From positions 175,212,056-175,276,055 of the forward strand of contig NC_071389.1 of NCBI RefSeq assembly GCF_022682495.2: 64,000 nucleotides of DNA. The letters are read 5' to 3'. Shown here piece after piece: positions 53,336-64,000 of this stretch. A model generated the notes under the pieces. The model ran no database searches, was not told the origin of the DNA, and saw only the letters and a program-made list of their open reading frames with translations. The DNA is from Desmodus rotundus (Eukaryota > Chordata > Mammalia > Chiroptera > Phyllostomidae). Positions within the stretch are counted from its first letter, which is position 1. Each line of letters begins with the position of its first letter. Made by a program: the position numbers and the translations under genes.

Positions 53336-55397
53336 GGAAAAGACTGGCATCTCTCTGCAAACCTTTTGTAAATAACCAGCTGCCCAACTAAGCAGTAGGG
53401 ACCTCACCCTTTGGTGCCCACTGTCAGGCTACCAGCCACTAATTTGTTATTGTTCACTCTGTGGGTGGGATGGGAGGTGTGTAGAGACCATCCTGCGTGG
53501 GGGTTAGTGTAAAGATGGCCAAATTGCTCAGAATCAAATCAGGTAACAGGTTAGGGAAGAGGTAGGAGGAAGGGAGCACTTGGCCGCAGGGCAGGCTACT
53601 GCTGACTCAGCCCAGATTATTGCAGGTGAGGTGTGCAATCCAGCCCTTTGTGGGAGGGAGGGTTTGGCCAAGTGTCTCTAGCTCATAGGCTGTTACTGTC
53701 AACACACAAATGCTACATTGTTCCCAGGAGGCCCTTGGCTCAGAAGGAAAGTGCCTAAGTGCTCAAGAGCTGAAAAACCACAGCGTACACCTAAGGACTG
53801 GCCCAAGTGAGGAACAGAGTGTGAAAGACTTAGTTGTTCCCTGTAGCCTCTGAGCTGGGAGTCAGCAGCTGGCAAGGACACTGAAAGCAGCTGTGTTCGG
53901 CACGCCCCTCAGCAACATGAGACGGGTGGATTCTGAGCAGGCCAGCCAGTCTATCCACGGGGCTGCAGAAAACCACCCAAACAGTCTCTTGCTTGAGGCT
54001 GAAAAATACTCAAGGATAGGCACATCCCAGAAGCCCCCCTTTGATCCTGTAAACCAGAGCTCTTGACATTTACAGTCAGGAAATTCTTCCTGATACCCAG
54101 CTGAGGACCCCGAGCCACACCAGTTTGCTTCTTCTCACCTGCACTCCGGGAAATTCTTTACAGCTGCTAATCACCATCTCCAGGCAGCAGCCTGGACACT
54201 TTGATTGGTTGCTCTCAAGCCCCCTTATCCAGTCTTCTTTTCTCCATACTCACAACCCAACTCTTTAACCAAGATATTTTTTATTTCCAAATTATTTGAT
54301 TTACTTTATTATGTTTTTCTCTTCCCTCTTTCTCAACTCTCCCTCCTTCTTGCTTAAAACAGTGAAATTCCAAACGTGTACCAATTTGGTAAATGCTAAT
54401 GACTAAATCTCGACAAGCTGTGTTTTGTTCAATATTGGGTTAATTTTTCCCTTATTGTACTTGAGGTGTTCTCCCCAATAACTATGGTCAACACTGACTA
54501 TATAGGTTTTAACATCTTAACCATGTATTTTGCTGTTTGGTGGCATTCGATAACAAGTTTATTACAGATTGTCTTTTGTATGCTTACTTTTCATCTTTAC
54601 AGTATTGAATTTAAGTATTCCTTCTCAGTTCGTGTTTTACCAAAACCGCGGGGTATTTTTTTCCTGTCTCCTTCACAGCCAGTCCTGTTCATTGTAGCTC
54701 TGGGGCCTCATGACCAAAGAAAGGAACTTCTTCAAGAAGAAAATTTGTGAAAGTTCTAGTTCATTCACTAAAGATCAGACTTAATATTATAAACTTCTGT
54801 CATTTATAGATTTTCTCTACCATTTGGTAATATCTTCTTAAAACTCCACATTCATTTCCCAAGGCTGTTTATTGTTGAAATCTCTAGATATATCTCAGCT
54901 ACATTATATTGTGGAATCATCTATTGGCCCTTGTTGGAAAAACTGCCATGCTTTTTCTCCCAAGTATGAAGGAAATGGAGATGCTATGCAAGAAAACTTT
55001 GCGAACGATTTCGGAAGGCTGGGAAGGCCGTGTGAAAGGAAGGAGCAGGAGCAGGCCATGAGTAGGAGGAGCGCCAGGAAAGCTTTTGTGTTGAGTCTCA
55101 CCTCTTCTGTGACCTTGAGAAAATCACTGTGTATCTTTGAACTTTAGTCATTCAGAATAATACAATAATTCATAGAGGGAGGGGTTTTTTTGAGATCCCA
55201 GGGTGATAATACATATTAAATAAAGACTGTCATTACATTTTTAAAATTTAATACTAAATGCCTTCTCCTAGTAAAAGGCATTTCTCCAATGATGAAAATT
55301 ATGGAAAGAGTCTTTCTTCAGGACCTTAAAAGAATTAGAGGGGAGACTTCACACTTCAGATTAGAGAAGTATTTGAGGTAACTGTTTTAAAGCATAG
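53336..55397. other. Intergenic region downstream of ERP27
   Basis: No gene is recognised. Near 54060-54260 the phrases GGAAATTCTTCCTGATACCC and TCCAGTCTTCTTTTCTCC resemble a very old CR1/L3-type LINE, not confirmed. MGP, the next gene expected by synteny, is absent. Confidence 0.4.
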
Positions 55398-55398
55398 G

Positions 55399-55431
<33 letters not shown>

Positions 55432-55435
55432 TATT
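55398..55435. repeat. (ATT)n microsatellite
   Basis: About twelve TTA/ATT units. Confidence 0.95.
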
Positions 55436-55985
55436 CAGGTGTGGTGAGGTCAACAGATCAGGAGGCAATTGCCATTAAAAAGATAGTTTGTTACACGTCC
55501 CAAGAGGAGGGAAGCTGTTATGCAATGCAGGGCCACATGAGGAAGCACCAGGGTTGGTCAGGAGGCAGAAAGAGCAAAGAGAAAATATGGAACTTTATTG
55601 TGGTTTCTGTAGAAAGAAGCAGGCAAGGCAGGGTAAGCAAGGTTGGCTGGTTTGAATAATTTCAGCAGGCTCTGAGGCGTAAGAGCCGTCCTGAGTTTTC
55701 TGGAACCCGGCCCTGGGGTGATTAGGGCACAGGGATGATGGCACAGGTGTGAGCCCTGTGAGAGTTTAGCAAAGGAGGTGGTTGGAATATGGGCTCTGGA
55801 TTGGTGGGTTTGCATATGAAAGACACTGGAGCAGGTGAGTTGTTGACTCTCTAGGAATTGGCTAACCCTGGGAGGAGCAATCTCTTCAGCCTCATAAGGC
55901 CCAGCGGTCAAAGCATCAGAAGTGCATAGTTAATAGAATATTCTAACAACGACCAGTCATGGGATTCCTCTCCCAATTCAGTGTG
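55436..55985 (-). repeat. LTR-like ancient repeat, unclassified
   Basis: The stretch CAATTGCCATTAAAAAGATA, TTGTTACACGTCCCAAGAGG, then GGAACTTTATTGTGG on the plus strand reads like an antisense LTR (the TTTATT would be an AATAAA on the minus strand). I cannot name the family. The 117-codon minus-strand frame (55558-55911) lies within it and is likely incidental. Confidence 0.35.
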
Positions 55986-56509
55986 GTCATGGTAGAAAGG
56001 AAGGTATGCTGTTTTTTATCAGGCCTCTGTTAATATACACACAGCTGGGGTAAGTGGGGGTAGGATGGGTGCTAAGCGGTGTATTGAGAGAGCAGTTTAT
56101 TTACTCATTCACTCATTCACTCATTTAAATATTTAGCAATCAGCTACATGTGTGCCAGGCCAAACTGCCTCCTAGGAGAGCAAAGCTGGCTTTGGCTGTG
56201 AGCTGTTACAGATCACGGAAGTTCCCGTTGTAGTGACAATAGGCAGCATGGGAACTATGAGACTGATTCTGGGTCATGGAGAGAAAACAGCAGAACAGGG
56301 AAAGCTGGATAAAGAAGAAGGACGCTGAAGAGAGGGGCAGACAGGAAGCTAGAAGTGGGCTGAGGAGGCCCCAGAGTTGAGGAAGAGAAACCACAAAGGG
56401 AAAGAGCTACCACAGAATGCTAGAGGCTCATCATAACAAACTTTGTTTCACAATTGAGTTTGGAACCCGCCCTATTTATTCCACCTTTCTGAAAGTTCGT
56501 GGAAGTCGG

Positions 56510-56620
56510 CGGCCTGGGTAAACACGGCTCACCTCCTCACACAGCCACGTCAAAACTGCAACCGCACTACACAACACCATCACTCAGAACCACCAGAAAT
56601 CGATCTTAAAGAATGTGATT
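56510..56620 (+). repeat. Short L1/HAL1 5' untranslated fragment
   Basis: GGTAAACACGGCTCACCTCC, TCACACAGCCACGTCAAAAC and CACTCAGAACCACCAGAAAT parallel the start of the HAL1 at 12710-12805 (CACATGGCTCACTTTTTCAC, AACCACATCAAAATTACAAG, AATCAGAACCATCAGAAATC). This copy keeps CpG sites that the other has lost. Confidence 0.6.
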
Positions 56621-57609
56621 TTCTCAACAGAGAGAAATAAAGTAGGAAGTGGGATGTATCAGGCTCATACTCCTAATTATGGTATTTTTACATAGAGAAA
56701 CCTAGCGAATAGAGAAAAGAGAAAGTTAAAAAACTTCTTTTGAGTTTCAAGCCTTTGAGTAAAAGGTACTCCAGAAATCAAAGAAATAAATTAATTTTAA
56801 AAATCATATCTCTGTAAATTCGAAGAAGCTTCACTCACTCCCCACCTCTCTACCATTTCTAAGAGAAGCCGGTGTGTCATTCTTCCCTTTCCATTCGGCT
56901 AGCAGAGGCCTTTGCTTCTGCGGGGTTAGCAATGAAATACCTGAGTCACACTAGGAGTGGGAGTAATGGAGAATGAAGTGTTAAGGAATTAAGCTACTTG
57001 TATAGCTTAATCCTTATAGCTTGTTATGAAAAGTTGTGTGGAATCCAGACTTTAATGTTTTAATATCCAAAAAATGTGCTAAGTCTTAATAGCAGGATTT
57101 AATTTCTACATTAGGCCCTGTGGTCTTAATATGGCAATGTGGTATTAGCTAAGTCTCAAGGAAGAAAAAAATAGATGCAATTTGACATCGTTCTAGCTGT
57201 AGTGAAGTAAGTGTTTTAAAATTAACAAACATGTTATGTGAGAAGTCATGTTGCTCAGGAAGAGAACTCTGAGACTGAGTTTCCTTGCAGGCAGCTTAAT
57301 GGGGAATACTCTTGGAACCTGTGGGGAAAGGAAGCAGCATGAAGCAGAAGGAAACGTTGGGTGGTGATGTAGTCACAACAAATGCTCAGATTTTTCCCAT
57401 GAGGATATTTGCTGCTCACATGTCCTTGCAGAGTTGTCCCAAACTGGAGCATGGCAGCCAGGGCTTTATAGCCCCGCACTGAACATTTGATGCAGGCTGC
57501 CCCCAGCAAAGGCATGTGGTCCCCTCAGCAAAGGGCGATCTCTGGGTTGGAGGTTGATGAGTGGGATTCAGCTAAGTGCTGTCCCCTGTGCACAAACCCC
57601 AAAGCAGTG

Positions 57610-57975
57610 GTGTGTGTGGTCTGAATATGTTTGTGTGTCTCCAAAATTCACCTGTTAAGTCCTAATGCCCAGTATAATGGTATTAGGAGGTAGGGCCTCT
57701 GGGAGGGGATTAGGTCCTGAGAGTGGTGTCCTCACGACTCAGGCATAGGATTAGTGCCTTTATAAAAGAAACCTCAGAGAGAGTCCTTCCCTTTCTACCA
57801 CGTGAGAACACAATTAGAAGTCTGTAACCCAGAAGATGCTTTCTCTCCTGACCATGCTGGTCACCTAATCTCGAACTTCCAACCTACATAACTGTGAGAA
57901 ATAAATTTCTGTTGTGTATAAGCCACTCAGTCTGTGGTATTTTTTTTTTTTTACAGCAGCCCAAACGTGTCTACT
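57610..57975 (+). repeat. MLT1 solitary LTR (ERVL-MaLR)
   Basis: Motif order is that of MLT1: GTCTGAATATGTTTGTGTGT, TGGTATTAGGAGGTAGGGCC, GGGGATTAGGTCCTGAG, GATTAGTGCCTTTATAAAAG, TACATAACTGTGAGAAATAA, GTATAAGCCACTCAGTCTGT and ACAGCAGCCC. An AATAAA is present at 57899. No internal retroviral sequence is attached. It is an old fossil with no coding capacity. Confidence 0.88.
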
Positions 57976-58139
57976 TTCAGGCTACCATAATCACTGTATC
58001 AGTTCTATGCAAAAGAATGAGGAAAGAATAAGTCCATTTTATCAAATGAAAACATGTAGCACCTTTATGGAATTGGGGTTAAAGGAGAAAATATGCCTAT
58101 GTTAGATTCACAGTAAGAATTAGAGTAGATTTCCATGGA

Positions 58140-58350
58140 CAGTACCAAGTACTCATTCTCAGGCATTCATTCCTTCAACCCTTCATCAAGCATTTATTGA
58201 GTACGTCTACAATGAGATCAAGATGTACCAGGAAACAGAGCTGACCCTTCCCATCCTCAGTCATCTGGTTCTCCAGTAAAGGAGAAAGACAAAATGTGAA
58301 CTTCACCCAGACTTTGAGGAATGACAGGCAAACTTGGGAGTTCCCTGGGC
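58140..58350 (+). repeat. Ancient L2/MIR-like fragment
   Basis: GGCATTCATTCCTTCAACCC and TCATCAAGCATTTATTGAGT, then GGAAACAGAGCTGACCCTTC, recall the same old repeat class as at 2090. Subfamily undecided. Confidence 0.45.
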
Positions 58351-58424
58351 AAGATATGAAATCAGCACCTATACACAGAGGGCAAGAAGAGACTAAAAAA
58401 GAGAGGCAGACCACTTCAGATTAG

Positions 58425-59150
58425 TAGGTGAAAGTTTTATTAAGCAAGGAAACTTATATATGATTTTTTTTATTCTGAGAGTATGTTTATTAAAGCTGGA
58501 GACAGTGAAACAAGGAAGGGCTTAGGATAGAAGCAACAAAAGAAGAGAGACCAGGGGCTGCTTTGGTTCTCTAAAAATGTAGGAAAGAAATGAGCCAAGG
58601 AGGGGCTGCTGTCCACTCACTGGAGAGTCACATAAAAGGGGGCCTTGGAGACAGTTTCGAGGTTTAGCCCAGGATGAGCTGCCACTGCCCATTGCTCCCC
58701 TGGTTGCAAGTGTCTGGGGTACCTTAGAGTTTAGGAAATGCACACCTGTGGGGGAAGAATGGGGGAAAGGGAAAGACATGGGTGTTCTCATGGAAGAGAG
58801 AGCATGTCCTGGGGACATTCATTTTGAGGGTTTTTTAAGGCTGGGAGTTTCAGGGAGGTTCCTTACCTTGGGTAGTCACAAGATGAGTAGATCTCTGCAT
58901 CCACCCACCACAATCTTAAAAGTTTATATAGAGGCCATCACTAAGTCCAATCATGTATTCATTCCAGATGGTCTCCACAATACCTTACTCTCTCAAGGCT
59001 CTGCCCTTGAAACAGCTACTACTACAGGAAATTGTGGGCAGCAAGTACATCCCAAGGACGGGGAAAAGAGTGAGGAGGCTTTAACTGCCCAGGCTCAGCT
59101 CATGGGTCATGTCCTCTCAATGAGCTCTTCCAACATTGTCTGAATTTCCA
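58425..59150. other. Possible antisense LTR-type repeat, unclassified
   Basis: GTTTATTAAAGCTGGAGACA (58485-58504) and GTGAAAGTTTTATTAAGCAA (58428-58447) are T-TTTATT motifs compatible with a reversed polyadenylation signal. The GA-rich continuation could be an old LTR. Not identified. The open frame 58748-59143 has no family resemblance. Confidence 0.25.
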
Positions 59151-59177
59151 ATATACTTTGTAGATATTCAAGTATTT

Positions 59178-59202
59178 TGATGATGATGATGATGACGATG
59201 TG
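59178..59202. repeat. (GAT)n microsatellite
   Basis: About eight GAT units with one GAC. Confidence 0.9.
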
Positions 59203-61665
59203 TAATGAATAAAGAGGAAGCAAAGACTTGAATAGTAATTTGTGAGTAAAAATTGATGTTAGATTTAACTCTAAATTATGATCATAATGCTTATTTATAC
59301 CAACTAAATTTCATGGGCCCTATCATATTTCTTATTAGATATCATTCCCATTTATAGCCAGAGTGAACGGTGCCTTTCCTTCCTGTCTCCACTGCCTGCT
59401 GTAGTTTTATTACTTTCCAACCAACTCATGGCCTTGGTCTCTACTTCTTTCTCCATCTTCACCTCTTCCGAGGATGTCACCCCAGGTCACTACTTGGGGC
59501 CGAGCTGAAGCAGGTTGAGTTATGGTATAAAGGCCGAGCACAGAGGGGTGTGGTCAGGGAAGGAAGTATCTGAAGGGAATTGACTACATCTTAAATAGTA
59601 TATTAAAAGTTCTGGTCCTGACCTGCATCCTCTACCTTTTACCCCCAAAAGGACACTCCACCACACTTTGGCAAACATGCCACAAAATAAAAGTGGGAAA
59701 AGCTTATTTGTGATTTAACTCAGACCTGCAGCCTCCCTTGGACTGACTCATCCTGCGCACTCCACGTGCTCTCTTCCCTTCACGCCACTAATGATATGCC
59801 AGGGCTGGAGAAGGGAAGGGGCTAAGTCAGTCAACAAGTGGAAATGCTAGGTGTTCGTGTGCAGACATGTGGTTTGTGGTAAGGTATTTACATGATTGTG
59901 AAATGCAAGAATGGTACATGCCAATAATGTGATGTTGATTTTCAAGGTGAGAGTTGAAGGACAGAGAATCATCGCTGTGCTGGGGCCAGCTGCTGTTTGG
60001 GAAAGAAGTGTAGCCAGTGAGTTTAAAGTTGAATATAGTTATGGAACCCTGAGCAACTGCTAAAATCCCAAGTTACTACGCACTACAGTTTTAGAACTGG
60101 CATCAGCTTATGACCCACTAGCTCTTCTTCTACCTCCTCATTTTCCAATTTGCTAAATTATAGAATATTCAAGTTTATCAGAGTTTCCTCAAGGAGAAAG
60201 TCACGATTTTCCAATTTGTGTGATTCTAATTACCTCTTAGTATCTTAGCATAGCCATTTCCAAAAAGCTCAAGTCACAACACACAATTTTCACATAGTTC
60301 CCAAAATGTCTAGTTTGAAGCACAATGTTTTCAAGTTCCAAGTAGAGAGAGAAACTTTAACAATAAACTTAAAAGGACTTTGTTGCTACATAACTAATGA
60401 AGGACCAAGGAAAGCTGTAATAACCATCAAGTAGAACCCTAAAAGAGATGCATCTGGAAGAGGACATATATTAGTTACAGTTCTTAGTCACCAAAAACAG
60501 ACTAGAACCTAAAGCACAGCAAATGCCTTTTTGTTTTTAGAGCTAACATTCATTTCTCATGCACCTCTACAAATTCTTGACCATGTTTTTGTAAGAGACA
60601 CACCCTTTGAATACACAAACACTCAAAACTCCCTCAAGATAAAAGTTGGGTTTTTTCCCCTGTGAAGAGATAAAGCTTCTAACATCTGATCAACGTGGTC
60701 ACAGTTGTATGAAGGGGAAAACTCCAAGGGACTAGGAAATCTCCTAAAAAAAGTCACTTCTCCAAGCAGCTCTCCCTTCCATTGGAGTTATTTCTCTGCT
60801 TAGCACATAAAAGCCTGCCATAAAGTTTCATTTATTTCAGAGATCTTGTCTTTTGTGCTATCGTAGTAAAATGATTGTCCACTGGAAGAGTCAGGCACGG
60901 AGTACTGTTCATCACAAAAAGGTCCTGAAAGGATATGTCTCTTTAGGCATGGAGAGTTCAATTTTAAACCAATGGGATCCAGAAAAGAATTAACTCTTAC
61001 AATTCCAAATTCCAAGCATCTCTTCAAACTTAACCGAAACAAATTAACTAGAAGCATCTTTTGTAACAATGAAGATAGGAGCATATGTACCTCCCAGTAT
61101 TCATTCATTGTACAACTTCTCTACTTCCTGTCAATAGAAGGGAGAGGTAGGAAAGTATGGGCTGTTGTTTGGAAAACAAACAAGAGAGAGGATCATCGGG
61201 TTCAGATCTGGTCTTTCCCATTACATTCATCATGTGATCTTGGGAACGTCGCTGTGTCTCACTTTCCCTCCACGTGAAATGGAGTTCATTTTAGCTTTCG
61301 CCTCACAAATACATAGTAGGGATAAAATAAGATGAAGAATGGAAAGCATTCTGCAATGTAAAAATACACATTGACTTTGGCCTAGATTCAGAAACCCCTG
61401 TGAACCAGCACTCCACAAACACGCACACCCCTTGTCTAGATGCGAAGCGCTGTAAAAGGCAGCCTAAAATGGCTAGGAGTGAAGTGGGAGAACACTGGAG
61501 AGCCCTCCAACACAGACTCTAGCCATTAAAAGAGTTGACTCTGTGAGTGTGTGTATGCTCAAGTGTACGGAAATGAAATTGTTCCTGCCTTATTTTTCCC
61601 AACCCAGAACAGCCAAAACAGAACCTCCCCTTTGGTAAGTACCATGGGGCAACTGAGTGATATTT
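59203..61665. other. Intergenic, no gene seen
   Basis: Apart from a weak MIR-like stretch at 61210-61300 (CATCATGTGATCTTGGGAAC) nothing is identified. Frames at 60800-61108 and 60972-61277 overlap on opposite strands and look incidental. Confidence 0.4.
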
Positions 61666-61674
61666 TGTTTACTC

Positions 61675-61800
61675 CGGTGCTGTGACTGGCAAAGGGGACC
61701 ATCTAACCTCTCCGAGTCTCAGTTCCCTCCACACAAAACGAGGTGATGGGGAAAATGACTGTAAGGGTTGTTTTCATTTGAAATTTTGAAAATTGTAGCA
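61675..61800 (+). repeat. MIR fragment
   Basis: TCTAACCTCTCCGAGTCTCA, GTTCCCTCCACACAAAACGA and GGTGATGGGGAAAATGACTG match the MIR core. Confidence 0.65.
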
Positions 61801-62744
61801 AAAGGAAGGCAGAACTGATGAACTGAGAAGTTCATGTCCTGGGCCCCAGGCCAAACATTTTGCCTCCCCATTGTCTTTTCATAATGAAAATAATTTTGGT
61901 TCAGTTAAGGCCAGTGCAGCCTTAATCTAACACTGGTTGGTAAATCAGCCACTAGACTCAACTCAAAAGCAGCTGATTCTATTTCTGTCTGACTTTCAAT
62001 GCCAAAACTCAACCCCCAGTTTGTTTGGATTTAATAAATTTATTCTGTTGTTGCGGACATTGTGTAAAATGGAAAAAAAACAAGTCTAGACTGGTTTGAG
62101 TTCAGGAAGTTAGGGCAGGGTCTCTTTATTAAAAATAAACATCCTCCTCCTTGCTTCCTTTCCACTCTTTTCTCACAAATCTGCTCCCAAAAGCCCTTGG
62201 AATCCAAGGCTCCCACATGTGATTATTGCCCCGGATCTGTGTTGCCCATCTGACCCCTTCGTGAATAATAAAGCCGAGAATACAGGAAGTTTTTAAAGGC
62301 AGCTAATAGCAATACAAGCTGAACATGACAAAAAATTAACTACCTGAACCCTCGTAGGTTCTTTCATTTTTCGTTTATAAAAATTGGCACATTAATCTTC
62401 GGGAATGAGACACATTTTTGTCTGAATCTGCATTCCACGTTTTTTGGCACTCACTGCCCTTGTAGATTAATTAAGGATGGTGGCCTGTATTGCTTCCTGT
62501 CCAGACAGGGTATTCAGATCTATGACTAACTCCAGCATTGAGTTTGTTATGAGCCCTCTCCCTTCTCCCCTTCAGGGTTTTCCTTTCTTATTAGGTCTGT
62601 CTCTTCCTCTTCTCCTCAGGGGATTCTGTGAAGTGCTGTTAAAATATAGGGGGTTATGATTTATGAAATACATAAGTGACCTAAAAAAGGAGCCCCTCCT
62701 ATTTCCTGAGCAAACACTGGAAAGAGGCTGACAGAAGGCAATGG

Positions 62745-62990
62745 GACGTGGTGGTAGGCACATGCGCACTGCAGTCAGACGGCCCGGGTCCACTGCTTGG
62801 TCACTGCGGTAACTCGCACTGGTTTCCTCATTTCTCTGTGCCTCCGTTTCTACAGCGAAAATGGAAATAATAACAGAACTAATCTGCTAGGTTTACTGTG
62901 AAGATTAAAAAGATAGCATAGGTTAAGGACTTGGAACAACACTTGGCACAAAGCAAGCATCAATTACACACTTGAAGAGTGCCCCGAAGT
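62745..62990 (+). repeat. MIR SINE
   Basis: GGTGGTAGGCACATGCGCAC, TGCAGTCAGACGGCCCGGGT, TGGTTTCCTCATTTCTCTGT, GAAAATGGAAATAATAACAG and AACACTTGGCACAAAGCAAG in MIR order over most of its length. Confidence 0.85.
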
Positions 62991-63245
62991 GGACAAGATG
63001 TCACACATTTACAAGCTTTCTTTGTTTTTCTTGTTCTCCCTGCTTTAAAGTATTAGCTGTTCATTCTACCTAGAATATCCACCCCACCTCCCCTAGTTGA
63101 CAGCCCCTCATCAAGCAGCAAGGGCCGCACTCCAGTGGGTCTCTCTGCGGCCTTCCTCGGGCCTCTGGGCTCCCCTAGCACGTGGTACAGGCCTCAAGTA
63201 ATATACAGCATTAATCATATCTTATTATCACTACTAATGTATTTA

Positions 63246-63263
63246 CACACACACACACACAAC
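63246..63263. repeat. (CA)n microsatellite
   Basis: Nine CA units. Confidence 0.9.
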
Positions 63264-64000
63264 TTTCTTTAAGAGTGTGTAACACACACTAAAGACTCAA
63301 TACATAGTTTAAATATCTCCAGGATACATCAAAAAAGGTGTTTTCAGTAGTTTCTTTCCTCCTGATGGTCTATGCTGATCTGAAATGGTGCGAACACATG
63401 ACAGTGAGCAGTCAGAGAAGGCTGACTGGTCCTTCTGAGCCACACACAGAGAAGGTTTTTAAGCACAGATTTGGAGGGAAGCACGTAGCGCCTTAAGCCG
63501 CAGGGTCAGAGCTAAACTGTTCAAGCAACTCCACAGAGTTTTTCTTAGCTTAAAAATCAGTTTGGTTGCCTGCAAGAATGAATTTGGTGAAGCCTATTGG
63601 TTTTCTCCTCTAAGACACTATATGTAATAACCCAACACCACCTCCCCGACTCCCGGACCCCCACCCCTGCTGAGGGCCACACAAGTTAGCTGATGCTGAT
63701 CAAATGAATTGTTTGGAATACAGCTAATTACTTAAAAAGCCTTTGGAAAATTATAAGTACAGATTACACCTGGCATTTATTGAGGGAAGACAGCATCGGG
63801 GAGGTGGGAGGAAGGATTGAAATATGATATAAAAAACCGCACTTTTAAATAAATGAGTGTTTATGAACAAGGAAACAAAGAATAGTGAAAGCAAAAGAGA
63901 AGATGAAGGCCGAAGAAGAAGAAAAACCTGGAGCTTTTTGCCTATAAAATTAGGAGGCATAAAATGTGCCCCTCCCCTTGGTTTCTGTGTTGACTGGCTC
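63264..64000. other. Right edge, no gene seen
   Basis: No exon or repeat is identified. A tract rich in AAG/GAA lies at about 63880-63925. Confidence 0.4.

Noticed and set aside
55398..55435. (ATT)n and other tandem runs as a CRISPR-like array
   Set aside because: Simple microsatellites without spacers, in a mammalian genome.
58748..59143. 131-codon plus-strand frame
   Set aside because: Lies in probable repeat sequence and has low-complexity, family-less translation.
53336..64000. Search for MGP, the next gene by synteny
   Set aside because: No exon matching the matrix Gla protein was seen; in human the gap is about 29 kb, more than remains here.

Overview
This is mammalian genomic DNA with long introns, dense old interspersed repeats and no prokaryotic features. 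The LINE-1 and half-L1 (HAL1) copies resemble those I know from bat genomes, so I infer Chiroptera. No young tRNA-derived SINE typical of vespertilionid or phyllostomid bats, no carnivore SINE and no ruminant SINE was seen. The order assignment rests on repeat style and is moderate in confidence.

Three genes are identified from exon-level protein matches, in the order expected for the region orthologous to human 12p12.3. At the left end, on the minus strand, are two coding exons of PDE6H (cone photoreceptor phosphodiesterase gamma). Its last exon lies beyond the left edge. From about 19 to 35.4 kb, on the plus strand, is the whole of ARHGDIB (RhoGDI2/D4-GDI), with five coding exons and a probable 5' untranslated exon. 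From about 36.3 to 53.3 kb, on the plus strand, is the whole of ERP27, a non-catalytic ER protein of the disulfide-isomerase family with seven coding exons. The next gene expected by synteny, MGP, was not found before the right edge.

The three genes have unrelated roles: cone vision, Rho GTPase control in blood cells, and ER protein folding. There is no operon-like relationship, only conserved neighbourhood. ARHGDIB and ERP27 are tandem with about 1 kb between the end of one and the start codon of the other. PDE6H is divergent from ARHGDIB.

Repeats fill much of the rest. The 10-16 kb block is the richest. It holds a perfect 76-bp inverted repeat, several LINE-1 3' ends, and a near full-length HAL1 inserted into an older LINE-1 ORF2. 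Elsewhere there are L2 and MIR pieces, a mariner-type miniature element, a MER5-type hAT remnant, an MLT1 solitary LTR and other LTR-like stretches.

The most notable observation is that PDE6H carries an in-frame TGA at codon 51, where both human cone and rod gamma subunits have proline. It also has a Lys-Lys to Ala-Glu change in the normally invariant basic region. Together these suggest loss or decay of the cone gamma subunit in this species. The second is the long perfect hairpin at 10144-10319. The third is a small antisense reading frame with a signal-peptide-like start inside an ARHGDIB intron.
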